From Lachnospiraceae bacterium UBA3641 (lineage in GTDB: Bacteria > Bacillota > Clostridia > Lachnospirales > Lachnospiraceae): a stretch of DNA of 64,000 bases. Shown in pieces: positions 16,664-26,352 of the stretch (the first letter of the stretch is position 1; every line of letters starts with the position of its first letter). The notes beneath the pieces were generated by a model. It had not been told where the DNA came from, did not search any database, and saw only the letters and a program-made list of their open reading frames with translations. The stretch lies in NCBI GenBank assembly GCA_002373875.1, contig DFKQ01000003.1, forward strand, positions 1 through 64,000, in the 5' to 3' direction. The position numbers and the translations under genes were made by a program.

Positions 16664-16694
16664 CCGCCCCGGTCTTGCAAACCAGGCGGTTATT
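16659..16694. terminator. Bidirectional terminator at the toxin stop codon
   Basis: AATAACCGCC (16659-16668) and GGCGGTTATT (16685-16694) form a perfect 10-bp stem with T runs on both strands. It can end the toxin mRNA and the antisense RNA, and lies in the region where they overlap. Confidence 0.85.
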
Positions 16695-16738
16695 TTATAA
16701 CTGTAAGTTTACTAAGCGGGGTTACCGCTCTTTCTTTA
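16660..16738 (-). ncRNA. Antisense antitoxin RNA (predicted)
   Basis: A minus-strand promoter at 16744-16771 would begin a transcript near 16738 that runs about 75-80 bases to the terminator at 16659-16694. It would be complementary to the 3' end of the toxin mRNA. Ends are estimated from the promoter and terminator only. Confidence 0.6.
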
Positions 16739-16743
16739 TCTTG

Positions 16744-16771
16744 ATTATAGCATATCTTACATGATTTTCAA
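16744..16771 (-). promoter_or_regulatory. Promoter of antisense RNA
   Basis: On the minus strand, TTGAAA (16771-16766) and a perfect TATAAT (16749-16744) are 16 bases apart. Confidence 0.7.
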
Positions 16772-16792
16772 GTGTGTTTTAAGGAGAAGAAA

Positions 16793-18427
16793 ATGCCAAT
16801 AACAGATTTACTGGAAAAGAACGCATCGGAATACGGGGATGATGTATGTCTTGTGGAACTCAATCCCGAGATCAAGGAGAACAGACGTAAGACCTGGAAG
16901 GATTTCGATCTTATTGAATCAAACCCCAGGGAGCCCTACAGGAGGGAGATCACATGGAGTGTATTTGACGAGAAGGCCAACCGTTTTGCAAATATGCTCA
17001 TAGGCCGCGGGATAAAGAAGGGGGAGAAGGTCGGGATCCTTATGATGAATTGCCTCGAGTGGCTTCCGATCTACTTCGGCGTACTTAAGACAGGCGCTAT
17101 CGCCGTTCCCTTCAACTTCAGATATTCTTCGGATGAGATCCTGTACTGCGCGAAGCTTGCCGAGATAGATGTGCTTGTATTCGGCCCGGAATTTGTCGGA
17201 CGTATCGAGGATATTGCAGATGAACTCATGCAGAAGAGGCTGCTTATATATGTAGGGGAGAATTGCCCTGCATTTGCCGATGATTATAATACCCTTGCGA
17301 ATAACTGCAGCTCAAGAAAGCCCAAGATATCCATTACGGATGATGATTACGGCGCGATATATTTCTCATCAGGTACCACCGGCTTCCCAAAGGCCATACT
17401 CCATAAACACAGGTCATTAACCCATTCCTGCAAGGTGGAGCAGAACCATCACGGGCAGCAGAGGGATGATGTATTCCTGTGCATTCCTCCCCTATATCAT
17501 ACAGGTGCCAAGATGCACTGGTTCGGTTCGCTGCTTTCCGGCAGCAAGGCGGTGCTCCTTAAGGGAACGAAGCCTGAATTCATCCTGGATGCGGTAAGCA
17601 AGGAAAAATGCACGATCGTATGGCTGCTGGTTCCGTGGGCGCAGGACATTCTTGAAGCGATAGACAGTGGCCGCGTTAAGCTTGAAGATTATGAGCTGTC
17701 ACAGTGGAGGCTCATGCATATAGGGGCTCAGCCTGTTCCCAAGAGCCTAATCAAGCGGTGGAAGGAAATTTTCCCGAACCATCAGTATGATACGAATTAC
17801 GGCCTCTCGGAATCGATAGGACCGGGCTGCGTGCATCTGGGTGTAGAGAATATAAACAAGGTAGGCTGCATAGGTAAGGCGGGCTACGGCTGGGAAACAG
17901 ATATAGTTGATGAAAACGGCAGGCCCGTTAAGCAGGGTGAGGTCGGTGAACTCATAGTCAAGGGTCCCGGCGTGATGGAGGAATATTACAACGATCCTAA
18001 GGCAACAGCAGAGGTGCTTAAGGACGGTTGGTTATATACGGGCGATATGGCAATGACGGATGAGGATGGATTCATTCTCCTTGTGGATCGTAAGAAGGAT
18101 GTCATCATAAGCGGAGGTGAGAATCTATATCCTGTACAGATCGAGGACTTCATCCGCACCAATCAGGCGGTGCACGATGTGGCTGTCATCGGTATTCCCG
18201 ATAAGCGTCTCGGAGAAGTGAGCTGTGCGATAATCGAACTTAAGGAAGGCTGCAGCATGACGGAAGATGAGATGAACGAATTTTGTCTCAAGCTTCCCAG
18301 GTACAAGAGACCGCATAAGATCATATTTGCGGACATACCCAGGAACCCCACCGGCAAGATCGAGAAGCCCAAGCTCAGGGAGAGATACGGCGGCAAGGGC
18401 CTTGTGGCGAGCCAGAATGAGAGCTGA
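16793..18427 (+). CDS. AMP-forming acyl-CoA synthetase / acyl ligase
   Basis: The 544-residue protein belongs to the adenylate-forming enzymes. It has the P-loop-like YFSSGTTGFPKAILHKH (about residues 190-206), TNYGLSESIG, YTGDMAMTDEDGF and DVIISGGENLYP. The C-terminal lid holds the catalytic lysine in NPTGKIEKPKL. It activates a carboxylic acid with ATP and transfers it to CoA or a carrier protein. An in-frame GTG exists 21 bases earlier, but ATG 16793 follows an AAGGAG site. The nearby ACP and MaoC genes hint at a common acyl substrate. Chain specificity is not readable. Confidence 0.9.
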   Translation: MPITDLLEKNASEYGDDVCLVELNPEIKENRRKTWKDFDLIESNPREPYRREITWSVFDEKANRFANMLIGRGIKKGEKVGILMMNCLEWLPIYFGVLKTGAIAVPFNFRYSSDEILYCAKLAEIDVLVFGPEFVGRIEDIADELMQKRLLIYVGENCPAFADDYNTLANNCSSRKPKISITDDDYGAIYFSSGTTGFPKAILHKHRSLTHSCKVEQNHHGQQRDDVFLCIPPLYHTGAKMHWFGSLLSGSKAVLLKGTKPEFILDAVSKEKCTIVWLLVPWAQDILEAIDSGRVKLEDYELSQWRLMHIGAQPVPKSLIKRWKEIFPNHQYDTNYGLSESIGPGCVHLGVENINKVGCIGKAGYGWETDIVDENGRPVKQGEVGELIVKGPGVMEEYYNDPKATAEVLKDGWLYTGDMAMTDEDGFILLVDRKKDVIISGGENLYPVQIEDFIRTNQAVHDVAVIGIPDKRLGEVSCAIIELKEGCSMTEDEMNEFCLKLPRYKRPHKIIFADIPRNPTGKIEKPKLRERYGGKGLVASQNES

Positions 18428-18430
18428 CAC

Positions 18431-18475
18431 CTCATCAGTCACCTGACGGTGACAGCTTCCCCTCAAGGGGAAGCC
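18431..18475 (+). repeat. Dispersed double-hairpin repeat after the ligase gene
   Basis: Two adjacent perfect hairpins, GTCACC/GGTGAC (18438-18453) and GCTTCCCC/GGGGAAGC (18455-18474), begin four bases after the stop codon. This double stem resembles a dispersed repeat common in clostridial genomes. It has no T tail, so termination is doubtful. Confidence 0.65.
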
Positions 18476-18537
18476 GAGAGACATGAGATGGTTTCTGTTC
18501 TGCTTGACAGCATGAAAACAGAATAAAATAGGCACGT

Positions 18538-18557
18538 GGGACAGAAGTACCGTCCCC
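18538..18557 (+). repeat. Short REP/RAYT-like palindrome
   Basis: GGGAC and GTCCC flank AGAAGTACC in a partial copy of the GGGAC...GTCCCC repeat seen elsewhere in the window. It lies about 20 bases before the symporter start. Confidence 0.5.
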
Positions 18558-18578
18558 ATATCATACAGGGAGAGATAT

Positions 18579-20108
18579 ATGGATACAATAGTAAGAGTAA
18601 ATGATGCCGTTAACAGTTTTGCATGGGGTTGGTTCGGACTGATCCTGCTTCTTGGAACGGGACTGGTATGCACGGTCATAACGAAGTTCTTCCAGATCAC
18701 ACATATAAAGCACTGGTGGAGCAAGACCATAGGCATGGTCCTTCACAAGGAGTCCCATGTTAAGACGGAAGAGGGCTCGGTATCCCAGTTCCAGGCGCTG
18801 TGTACGGCACTTGCTGCAACGATAGGTACGGGTAATATCGCCGGTGTTGCAGCTGCTATATGTGTGGGCGGACCCGGAGCCGTGTTCTGGATGTGGATAG
18901 CAGCAATCCTGGGTATGATGACCAACTATTCCGAGAATATCCTCGGTATATACTTCAGAAGAAGAAATTCTGAAGGCGAGTGGTCGGGCGGTGCCATGTA
19001 TTATTTAAGCGACGGTCTCGGTTCATACAAGGGATGCAAGGGTCTGGGGAAAGTTCTGGCTACGATCTTTGCAATATTTGCGATGATCGCCTCATTCGGT
19101 ATCGGTAACATGGGTCAGATCAACAAGATAACCCTTAATATCGAGTCGGCCTTCTTCGGTGAGCTGAATACAGCAACTTTTGCGGGAGTATCGGTGGTCA
19201 ATTGGATCATAGGTCTTGTACTCATGCTCGTAGGTGCGGCGATAATACTCGGTGGTCTTAAGAGGGTCGCAGCAGTTGCCGAGAAAGTGGTTCCTTTTAT
19301 GGCAGTGATATATATACTCGGTGCTCTGATAATAATGTTCGTACATGTTTCAAGTCTTGGTGCGATGTTTACTTCGATATTTAAGTTCGCCTTCGGACCT
19401 AAGGCGGTTGCCGGAGGTGCAACTGGAACAGCGATACAGATAGCATTAAACACCGTAAAGTCAGGATGTAAGAGGGGCGTGTTCTCCAATGAGGCCGGTC
19501 TCGGTTCATCCGTTATGGTACATTCCAATTCCAATGTAAAGGAGCCCATCAAGCAGGGACTTTGGGGAATATTTGAGGTATTTGCGGATACCATCATAGT
19601 ATGTACCATGACAGCGGTCGTAGTACTCTCATCGGGTGCGATCGATCTTACCACAGGTAATCTGGTAGATCCAAACACCAGTGATGCAACACTTGTTGCG
19701 AAGGCTTTCGGTGCGGTATTCGGTAAGGGCGGAGAATGGTTTGTGGCTATTGCAGTGCTCCTGTTTGCATTTACAACAGTCATGGGCTGGTCCCATTACG
19801 GTGCCAAGGCAACAGAGTACCTGTTCGGCGTCAAGGGAGCCAAGATATACCGCGTCATCTTTGTACTTATGATAATATCAGGTGCGGTTATGACATCGTC
19901 TCTTGCATGGGATATATCAGATACATTTAACGGACTTATGATGATCCCCAACCTTATCGGTGTGCTGTCATTAACACCATTGGTTGTAAAGCTTACCAAC
20001 AACTATGTGGATCGTAAGATTAAGGGTAAGGATATAGAGCCGATCCTTTCATTCGATCCGGAGATCCAGAAGGAAATGGCTGAAGCTGTTAAGAACGGAA
20101 TGGAATAA
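18579..20108 (+). CDS. Sodium:alanine/glycine symporter (AGCS family)
   Basis: The 509-residue membrane protein carries AGCS signatures: ATIGTGNIAGVAAAICVGGP (about residues 80-99), FWMWIAAILGM, GLGSS within FSNEAGLGSSVMVHS, and TVMGWSHYGAKATEYLFG. About ten membrane helices are visible. It takes up alanine or glycine with Na+. This fits the Na+-type ATP synthase encoded downstream, as both imply use of a sodium gradient. A GGGAGAG site precedes the ATG. Confidence 0.95.
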   Translation: MDTIVRVNDAVNSFAWGWFGLILLLGTGLVCTVITKFFQITHIKHWWSKTIGMVLHKESHVKTEEGSVSQFQALCTALAATIGTGNIAGVAAAICVGGPGAVFWMWIAAILGMMTNYSENILGIYFRRRNSEGEWSGGAMYYLSDGLGSYKGCKGLGKVLATIFAIFAMIASFGIGNMGQINKITLNIESAFFGELNTATFAGVSVVNWIIGLVLMLVGAAIILGGLKRVAAVAEKVVPFMAVIYILGALIIMFVHVSSLGAMFTSIFKFAFGPKAVAGGATGTAIQIALNTVKSGCKRGVFSNEAGLGSSVMVHSNSNVKEPIKQGLWGIFEVFADTIIVCTMTAVVVLSSGAIDLTTGNLVDPNTSDATLVAKAFGAVFGKGGEWFVAIAVLLFAFTTVMGWSHYGAKATEYLFGVKGAKIYRVIFVLMIISGAVMTSSLAWDISDTFNGLMMIPNLIGVLSLTPLVVKLTNNYVDRKIKGKDIEPILSFDPEIQKEMAEAVKNGME

Positions 20109-20125
20109 AACGGCGGGTATAGGGT

Positions 20126-20587
20126 TTGAAGAAAGATTTAAAGATATGTCTGGTCAGTTCTTCGGGCGGACATCTTACACATATGTATATGCTTAAGCCT
20201 TTTTGGCAGGATAAGGAACGGTTCTGGGTGACTTTCGATAAGGAGGATGCCAGGAGCCTGCTTAAGGGTGAGAAAATGTATCCCTGTTATTATCCAAGCA
20301 ACAGGAGCTTTAAAGCACTTGTGATAAATACAGTCAGGGCTTTCAAAGTCCTTAAGAAAGAGCGTCCCGACCTTATAATCTCAAGCGGGGCGGCGTGTGC
20401 AGTCCCATTTTTCTACGTGGGCAAGCTGTTTGGTGCCAAGCTTATCTATATTGAAGTATTTGACAGGATCGATTCTTCAACTCTTACAGGCAGGCTGGTA
20501 TATCCGATAACGGACCGGTTCATTGTCGAGTGGGAAGAGATGAAAAAGGTCTATCCGGGGGCGATCAATCTGGGAAGCATCTTCTGA
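20126..20587 (+). CDS. PssD/Alg14-like glycosyltransferase subunit
   Basis: The 153-residue protein begins with ICLVSSSGGHLTHM and contains PDLIISSGAACAVPFFYVGK and YIEVFDRIDSSTLTGRL. These match the Alg14/PssD/CpsF membrane-anchoring half of two-subunit glycosyltransferases. It uses a TTG start at 20126. The catalytic partner follows 15 bases later. Together such pairs add the second sugar to a lipid-linked monosaccharide. Confidence 0.9.
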   Translation: MKKDLKICLVSSSGGHLTHMYMLKPFWQDKERFWVTFDKEDARSLLKGEKMYPCYYPSNRSFKALVINTVRAFKVLKKERPDLIISSGAACAVPFFYVGKLFGAKLIYIEVFDRIDSSTLTGRLVYPITDRFIVEWEEMKKVYPGAINLGSIF

Positions 20588-20602
20588 AATAAGGAATAAT
20601 AA

Positions 20603-21094
20603 ATGATCTATGTTACTGTCGGAACGCATGAACAGCCATTCAACAGGCTGATCAGGTGTATCGATGATCTAAAGGGAAAGGGAATAATAGAAGAAGAGGT
20701 CATAATCCAGAACGGATTCTCGGATTATGAGATAAAGAACTGCAGGCATAAGAACCTCTTTGACCAAAACGACATGCTCATGAACTATGAGGCTGCCAGA
20801 CTGATCATAATGCACGGCGGTCCCAGCTCCATCATCCAGTCCCTCCAGGCAGGCAAAGTGCCCATCGTGGTACCGAGGCAGAAGAAATTTGGTGAGCATA
20901 TTAATGACCACCAGCTGGAATTCTGCAGGGCGGTCAGTAAGAGATATAACAATATCATACTGGTAGAAGATATAGATGATCTTGAAAATACGATCGTAAA
21001 TTACGATAAACTTGCAGGTGAACGAAAGACATCCGGTTTTAACAATAATACGGCTTTTTGTGAAGGACTGGCCAGAATAGTGGATGAATTATGA
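20603..21094 (+). CDS. PssE/Alg13-like glycosyltransferase subunit
   Basis: The 163-residue protein has MIYVTVGTHEQPFNRL at its start, and IIMHGGPSSIIQSLQAGKVP and VPRQKKFGEHINDHQ near its middle. These are the nucleotide-sugar-binding features of Alg13/PssE/CpsG. It should be the catalytic half of a transferase with the preceding PssD-like protein. An AAGGAATAAT site precedes the ATG. Confidence 0.92.
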   Translation: MIYVTVGTHEQPFNRLIRCIDDLKGKGIIEEEVIIQNGFSDYEIKNCRHKNLFDQNDMLMNYEAARLIIMHGGPSSIIQSLQAGKVPIVVPRQKKFGEHINDHQLEFCRAVSKRYNNIILVEDIDDLENTIVNYDKLAGERKTSGFNNNTAFCEGLARIVDEL

Positions 21095-21177
21095 CGGATG
21101 TGTCATTTTACACATTTTTGAATCAGTTTTGATAAATCAAAGCGGCTAAGCACAAATAAGCCCGAAAGACCGATACC

Positions 21178-22404
21178 ATGCAAACAATACACACTACGGC
21201 AATATCGCCCGAAAACATCCTATACAGCCTGATCAGATTTCTGTGGATATTAGTCCTTCTTCCCAAGGAGGCTCAGTTCGTAGCCTATACAGCGATCGTC
21301 ATATGGTATTCCGTGAGGAACAGGAAGCTTATCAGGTTAAACAGGGTCACAGCCTGCTTCCTTGCATACGCAGGTATCCATCTTATATCTATAATCATCG
21401 CCGTGGCTGTAAGGGACTACCCCATCGTGAGGATAGCAGCTGCCATTAACACATGCGGAATATGGCTGCTGGCCATATGGATAACCGGTATTATATCGGA
21501 GTCAGAGGAAATAGACCTTGACAGGATAGGCAGGTACTGCACTATAAACCTTGCTATCCTGTTTATGGTGTTTATCATAACCTTTTTCTTTCCGGATATC
21601 TATATTATTAACGGAATGGAACGGCGCCTCACTTGGACCTGGGATCTGCTCTCATCCGGTGAAACCACAAGGTTTATTGGATTGTTTGAATATCCCGCTC
21701 TCGTCAGCTTTTTCACTTTGTTACAGTTCCCCTATGCATTCAGGTATTTATCCGAAAGCAGGCATAAATGGTCGTGCCTTATCCTTATCCCCATGGTTCT
21801 TGCTCCTGTATTTATGACCTATTCAAGGATGGGAATACTGGTCAATGGCATGATGGCCTTCGCGGCAGTGAATTATTTCATTCTTAAGAATGGAGTTAGA
21901 CCTAAGAGACTGCTGGTCATCTATGGTATATTGCTCCTTCTTCTGATTGTATGTATTGTTATTAAGATGGATGAGGGCATGGCTCTTATATATAATATAT
22001 TACATGTCCGTCCTGGTTCCAATTCGGACAGAATGCGGATATATAAGGAGACCGTAAACAGGATATCCGAAACGTCATGGATCGTAGGAGCCGGCATCAA
22101 AGAGATGAATTCAGCCGGAGTTTACCCGCTTGGATCGCATTGCACTTACCTTGGTATAATCTTTAAATCGGGTATACTCGGCGGAATATGGTTCACAGCC
22201 GGACTCGCCGGTACTATTGTAAATGCAGTCAGAAAACCGGAAAAATTACACGATCTTTTTGATCTTATGATGCTTGTGATGCTTGCTCTAGTGATGATCT
22301 TCTGTGTGCTCGAAGACATCGATGGAGCTGACTGGCTGCTGGTGATGTCGATGGGATTGATAACGGCGTGGTTAAGTAAAGGGATCTGCACTTCGAATAT
22401 ATAA
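21178..22404 (+). CDS. O-antigen polymerase/ligase-like membrane protein
   Basis: The 408-residue protein has about ten hydrophobic segments and a central outward loop with SGETTRFIGLFEYPALVSFF. RPGSNSDRMRIYKETVNRIS and GSHCTYLGIIFKSGILGGIW follow, a pattern typical of Wzy/ligase-family proteins. It probably polymerises lipid-linked repeat units on the outside of the membrane. It lies after the PssD/PssE pair and just before the A+T-rich island, so it may serve the island's glycan. The ribosome site is weak. Confidence 0.78.
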   Translation: MQTIHTTAISPENILYSLIRFLWILVLLPKEAQFVAYTAIVIWYSVRNRKLIRLNRVTACFLAYAGIHLISIIIAVAVRDYPIVRIAAAINTCGIWLLAIWITGIISESEEIDLDRIGRYCTINLAILFMVFIITFFFPDIYIINGMERRLTWTWDLLSSGETTRFIGLFEYPALVSFFTLLQFPYAFRYLSESRHKWSCLILIPMVLAPVFMTYSRMGILVNGMMAFAAVNYFILKNGVRPKRLLVIYGILLLLLIVCIVIKMDEGMALIYNILHVRPGSNSDRMRIYKETVNRISETSWIVGAGIKEMNSAGVYPLGSHCTYLGIIFKSGILGGIWFTAGLAGTIVNAVRKPEKLHDLFDLMMLVMLALVMIFCVLEDIDGADWLLVMSMGLITAWLSKGICTSNI

Positions 22405-22660
22405 TGTTATGACAGAAGATATATTACTCCTTTATCTTCCTGTTTCATATTTTTGAAGGATTGAGATATCAGTTAGCAAGAGAATACTATGACAAAGTTT
22501 TAGATGAAAGCAGTGTTTATTACGGAAAAGACCATTAATGTGATGTATGATTTGTGAAATCAATTGCATTTTGATAAAATATTTAAGACTTCTAGACATG
22601 CATATATTGATGAGGAATAGCGTACTGACAATATTATACGGAGAAAAATAAGCCTTTCAT
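22405..22660. other. A+T-rich intergenic stretch at the island's left edge
   Basis: About 256 bases without a supported gene. Base composition turns A+T-rich here. No clear direct repeat, integrase, tRNA end or convincing promoter is visible. Confidence 0.5.
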
Positions 22661-23791
22661 ATGGAAAAGAAGGTCAAAACTATAGCTTTCTATTTACCAC
22701 AATTTCATACAATACCGGAAAATGACATGGCGTATGGAAAAGGCTTTACCGAATGGACGAACACAAAAAAGGCAAAGCCTCTGTTTGAAGGACACCTTCA
22801 ACCTAAAACACCATTGAATGAGAATTATTATTGCTTGCTTGATGATGGAGTAATGCAATGGCAGGCAGAATTAGCGAAAAAATATGGCATTTACGGTTTT
22901 TGCTATTATCATTATTGGTTTAATGGGAAGAAATTATTGGAAAAGCCTATAGAAAAAATGTTGTCTGATAAATCAATAGATATTCCTTTTTGCTTATGCT
23001 GGGCCAATGAAAACTGGACAAAGAAATGGGATGGTGGGAATAATGAAATAATAGTCGCACAAAAATATGGAGATATAAAAGATATTGAAGAACATATATA
23101 TTATCTTTGCGGTTTTTTTAATGATGAAAGATATATAAAAATTAATGGCAAACCAGTATTCATTATATATCGGCCAGATATAATACCGGATTTGAAAAAG
23201 GTAGTAAAAATATTCAGAAAAAAGATAATAGATTGTGGATTTCCGGGTGTTGTATTGATGGCACAATATCCAAGATTCTATTATGAAAATGTTTCACTGG
23301 ACTTGTTTGACAATTTTATTCAGTTTCAACCTCATTTTTTGCAAACATATGAAATAAATAAAGGAAGAAAAAATATAAGTAAAAAACTAATGGAGATTTC
23401 TATATTCTTTGGATTACGCGATTTTGCAAAAAGGATCAGGGCATTGTTTGTGGAGGGAAAAAAGCATGATGTGCTGGAGATAAGGTCCTATGATGATGAC
23501 TGGCAGAGAATATTAGATTATACAGTTAAAGATAAAAGGCTGATTGCCGGAGCATTTTCTGATTGGGATAATACTCCAAGAAACAGAACAGGAATTGTAT
23601 ATAAAGGCTCTACGCCTGATAAATTTGAAAAATACATGCGCCTGTTAATAGATAAAGTAAAAAAAGAGTATTCTTCTGATTTTGTTTTTATAAATGCATG
23701 GAATGAATGGGCAGAAGGAGCAATACTAGAACCGGATGTATATAACGGCTATGGATACCTGGAAGCATTGAAAAAAGCGTTAGAATATTAG
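22661..23791 (+). CDS. WbsX-like glycosyltransferase
   Basis: The 376-residue protein matches the WbsX family: [70 protein letters not shown] and [17 protein letters not shown]. WbsX proteins are found in O-antigen and capsule loci and are thought to transfer or trim sugars. No membrane segment is present, so it acts in the cytoplasm. It opens the A+T-rich island. Exact activity and sugar are unknown. Confidence 0.88.
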   Translation: MEKKVKTIAFYLPQFHTIPENDMAYGKGFTEWTNTKKAKPLFEGHLQPKTPLNENYYCLLDDGVMQWQAELAKKYGIYGFCYYHYWFNGKKLLEKPIEKMLSDKSIDIPFCLCWANENWTKKWDGGNNEIIVAQKYGDIKDIEEHIYYLCGFFNDERYIKINGKPVFIIYRPDIIPDLKKVVKIFRKKIIDCGFPGVVLMAQYPRFYYENVSLDLFDNFIQFQPHFLQTYEINKGRKNISKKLMEISIFFGLRDFAKRIRALFVEGKKHDVLEIRSYDDDWQRILDYTVKDKRLIAGAFSDWDNTPRNRTGIVYKGSTPDKFEKYMRLLIDKVKKEYSSDFVFINAWNEWAEGAILEPDVYNGYGYLEALKKALEY

Positions 23792-23805
23792 GGATAAATG
23801 GAGAT

Positions 23806-24417
23806 ATGTTTGATATATTTAATAGAATCAGACGCTATCGGAATAGAAAAAAATGGAGAAAACTAAATACACACAATGAGACTACTATTACCGGAGAATA
23901 TGATCCGAGTATGATTAGTGTAGGCAGAGCAACATATGGAGGTATAAACTTTCTTTGTTTTGATAATAAAACGAAATTAAAGATTGGAAACTATTGCTCT
24001 ATATCGCCAAATGTTATGTTTATAGTAAGCGCAGATCATAATATGAATACTATATCTACATATCCTTTTAAAGTAAAGGTGACACATGAATGCAAATATG
24101 AGGGTTTATCAAAAGGAGATATAGTTATTGATGATGATGTTTGGATTGGATATGGGGCAATTATCCTGTCTGGTGTTCATATAGGTCAAGGTGCAGTTAT
24201 TGCAGCAGGAGCGGTAGTCACTAAAGATGTTTCTCCATATGCAATAGTGGCTGGAGTACCTGCGAAAGTATTAAAATATAGATTCAATGACAATCAGATA
24301 GAACAACTTCTTAAGCTGGAATATAGTAAATTGAGTGAAAACATGATCAGAGATCATATATCAGAACTTTATGAGATTTATAACGGAAACAAAATACCAG
24401 ATTGGATGAGTACTTGA
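23806..24417 (+). CDS. CatB-like hexapeptide O-acetyltransferase
   Basis: The 203-residue protein is a left-handed beta-helix acetyltransferase with the CatB/xenobiotic pattern: [20 protein letters not shown], then [34 protein letters not shown] and [16 protein letters not shown]. In this setting it should acetylate a sugar hydroxyl or amino group with acetyl-CoA. It follows the WbsX-like gene by 14 bases. One possible role is the missing N-acetyl step of the nonulosonic pathway encoded later in the island; this is inference. Confidence 0.88.
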   Translation: MFDIFNRIRRYRNRKKWRKLNTHNETTITGEYDPSMISVGRATYGGINFLCFDNKTKLKIGNYCSISPNVMFIVSADHNMNTISTYPFKVKVTHECKYEGLSKGDIVIDDDVWIGYGAIILSGVHIGQGAVIAAGAVVTKDVSPYAIVAGVPAKVLKYRFNDNQIEQLLKLEYSKLSENMIRDHISELYEIYNGNKIPDWMST

Positions 24418-24546
24418 TGGAGGAAACTGGAATTCACAGTTAAGCTAATGTGATTATTTTACCAAAGGAAAATAAATACTGATAATAGAGCAGAGATATT
24501 TGCAAAATACAGTATAAAAGAGCAACATACAGACAGAGGTCGTAAA

Positions 24547-25755
24547 ATGAAAACTATTCCCCAGAAAATTAAAGTGTTGTATATACTGAATTCTACAATT
24601 ATGGGTGGGGCTAATATATCATTTCTAAATATGATTGAAGGATTATATGAAAAGGGTATTGAGATTTACGTGGTACATCCTGATAAAAAAATAGATGAAC
24701 TATTCAAAAAAAAGACTTCGACATATGTAAGAGAGTATTATTATATTCCAATGCATGAGCAGATTTATGTAGATGATAAAAATAGTATAAAATTAAAAGT
24801 CAAGAATTTGATTAAAAAGATAATGCAGATCAATAGAATTCAACTTTATTTTGAGGCCAGATCGATACTAAGGCTATTAAATATACTAAAGCCAGATATA
24901 GTACATACAAATTGTGGAGTGATACATTGCGGATATTATGCTTCTAAGAGGGCAGACATTCCTCATGTATGGCATTTACGAGAATATCAGACCAAAGATT
25001 TTGGGTGGACTATTAGTACGGGATTAGAAAAATATATTTCTCTCCTTCATGACAGCTATGTGATAACTATAACTAAAGATATTCAGAACTATTTTGAATT
25101 GCAGAATTATTCAAAAGCTTGGTGTGTTTATAATGGCTGTTATAGCAGTAATGAAATATCAAGTATTTATCCCAAGGAAAAATATTTCTTGTGCTGTAGT
25201 CGGATTTCAAGGGAAAAGTGTCAGGATGATGTGATAAGAGCGTTCTCGCAATTTTATAAGCAAAATATGGATTATAAATTAATTATTGCAGGCTTTGGAG
25301 ATGAGGAATATGTAAATAAATTAAGGAATTTAACTATAGAATTGGGGTGTTGTGATGCGGTTGAATTTATTGGTTTTAAAGAGGATGTAAGACCATATAT
25401 GGACAGAGCTACTGCCTTGATTGTAGCATCACGATTTGAAGGGTTTGGAAGAATGACCGCGGAGGCGGCCTTTCGTGGATGTATTACTATTGGAAGAGCA
25501 ACTGGAGGCACAAAGGAAATTATAGATATAACCGGAGGGTTTTTATTCACCGGTGATTATATAGAATTGTCAAAAAAGATGAATGATGTTATACAGCTGA
25601 ATGAAAAAGAATATAATGAACGTATGCGATATGCATGTAATAAAGCAAGAAGTCTATTTTCAAGTGAGCAGGTTGCTGAAAATATATATTGTATATACCA
25701 GACAATTCTATCAGATATAATTGATAATAGGAAGAAAACAGTCACAGTCATATAA
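24547..25755 (+). CDS. GT4-family glycosyltransferase
   Basis: The 402-residue protein has the GT-B pattern of family GT4. The N terminus contains NSTIMGGANISFLNMIEGL. The C-terminal domain has YFLCCSRISREKCQDDVIRA, VEFIGFKEDVRPYMDRA and SRFEGFGRMTAEAAFRGCIT with the EX7E-like glutamates. A retaining transfer from a nucleotide sugar onto the growing glycan is expected. It lies 129 bases after the previous gene; the gap is A+T-rich and shows no feature. Confidence 0.9.
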   Translation: MKTIPQKIKVLYILNSTIMGGANISFLNMIEGLYEKGIEIYVVHPDKKIDELFKKKTSTYVREYYYIPMHEQIYVDDKNSIKLKVKNLIKKIMQINRIQLYFEARSILRLLNILKPDIVHTNCGVIHCGYYASKRADIPHVWHLREYQTKDFGWTISTGLEKYISLLHDSYVITITKDIQNYFELQNYSKAWCVYNGCYSSNEISSIYPKEKYFLCCSRISREKCQDDVIRAFSQFYKQNMDYKLIIAGFGDEEYVNKLRNLTIELGCCDAVEFIGFKEDVRPYMDRATALIVASRFEGFGRMTAEAAFRGCITIGRATGGTKEIIDITGGFLFTGDYIELSKKMNDVIQLNEKEYNERMRYACNKARSLFSSEQVAENIYCIYQTILSDIIDNRKKTVTVI

Positions 25756-25760
25756 GTATT

Positions 25761-26273
25761 ATGGTGAAAAAGATGCTTAATAAATTAAAACAAGGAATTA
25801 AGAGAAATATATATACATCAAAAATCAAGAAAAGTGCGGCATTAGTAGGTGAAAATCTAACTGTAAATAATAAATCCTTTGTGAACAGCAAAACGGAGTT
25901 GGGGAATAATGTGAATTTTAATGGAATTGAAATTATCGGAGGGGGTAGAGTTGTAATAGGGAATAATTTTCATTCAGGCAGGGGATGCCTGATCATAACA
26001 GAGAATCATAATTATGATAATGGTGTGTATATACCATATGATGAGACATCTATTTTTAGGGAAGTAGTTATTGAAGATAATGTGTGGATTGGTGAGCGCG
26101 TAATAATATTAGGAGGAGCACATATAGGAGAAGGAGCAATAATCCAAGCCGGAAGCGTTGTTATAGGAAACATACCGCAATATTCAATTGCCGGAGGTCA
26201 TCCGGCAAAGACTTTTAAGATGAGAGATATCGATCATTATAAGAAACTCAAAAATGATGGTAAATTTCATTGA
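25761..26273 (+). CDS. Hexapeptide-repeat acyltransferase
   Basis: The 170-residue protein has the hexapeptide beta-helix pattern (NNVNFNGIEIIGGGRVVIGN, VVIEDNVWIGERVIILGGAH, GAIIQAGSVVIGNIPQYSIA, GGHPAKTFK), as in maltose/galactoside O-acetyltransferase relatives. It begins five bases after the previous stop. It is the second acetyltransferase in the island. The acceptor is unknown. Confidence 0.87.
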   Translation: MVKKMLNKLKQGIKRNIYTSKIKKSAALVGENLTVNNKSFVNSKTELGNNVNFNGIEIIGGGRVVIGNNFHSGRGCLIITENHNYDNGVYIPYDETSIFREVVIEDNVWIGERVIILGGAHIGEGAIIQAGSVVIGNIPQYSIAGGHPAKTFKMRDIDHYKKLKNDGKFH

Positions 26274-26352
26274 CACTTTGGGGTTTTATATGACGACATA
26301 TAGTTATTAGATGTGACTATTAGATATGATGAAGACATCACGGGGGAAATAA

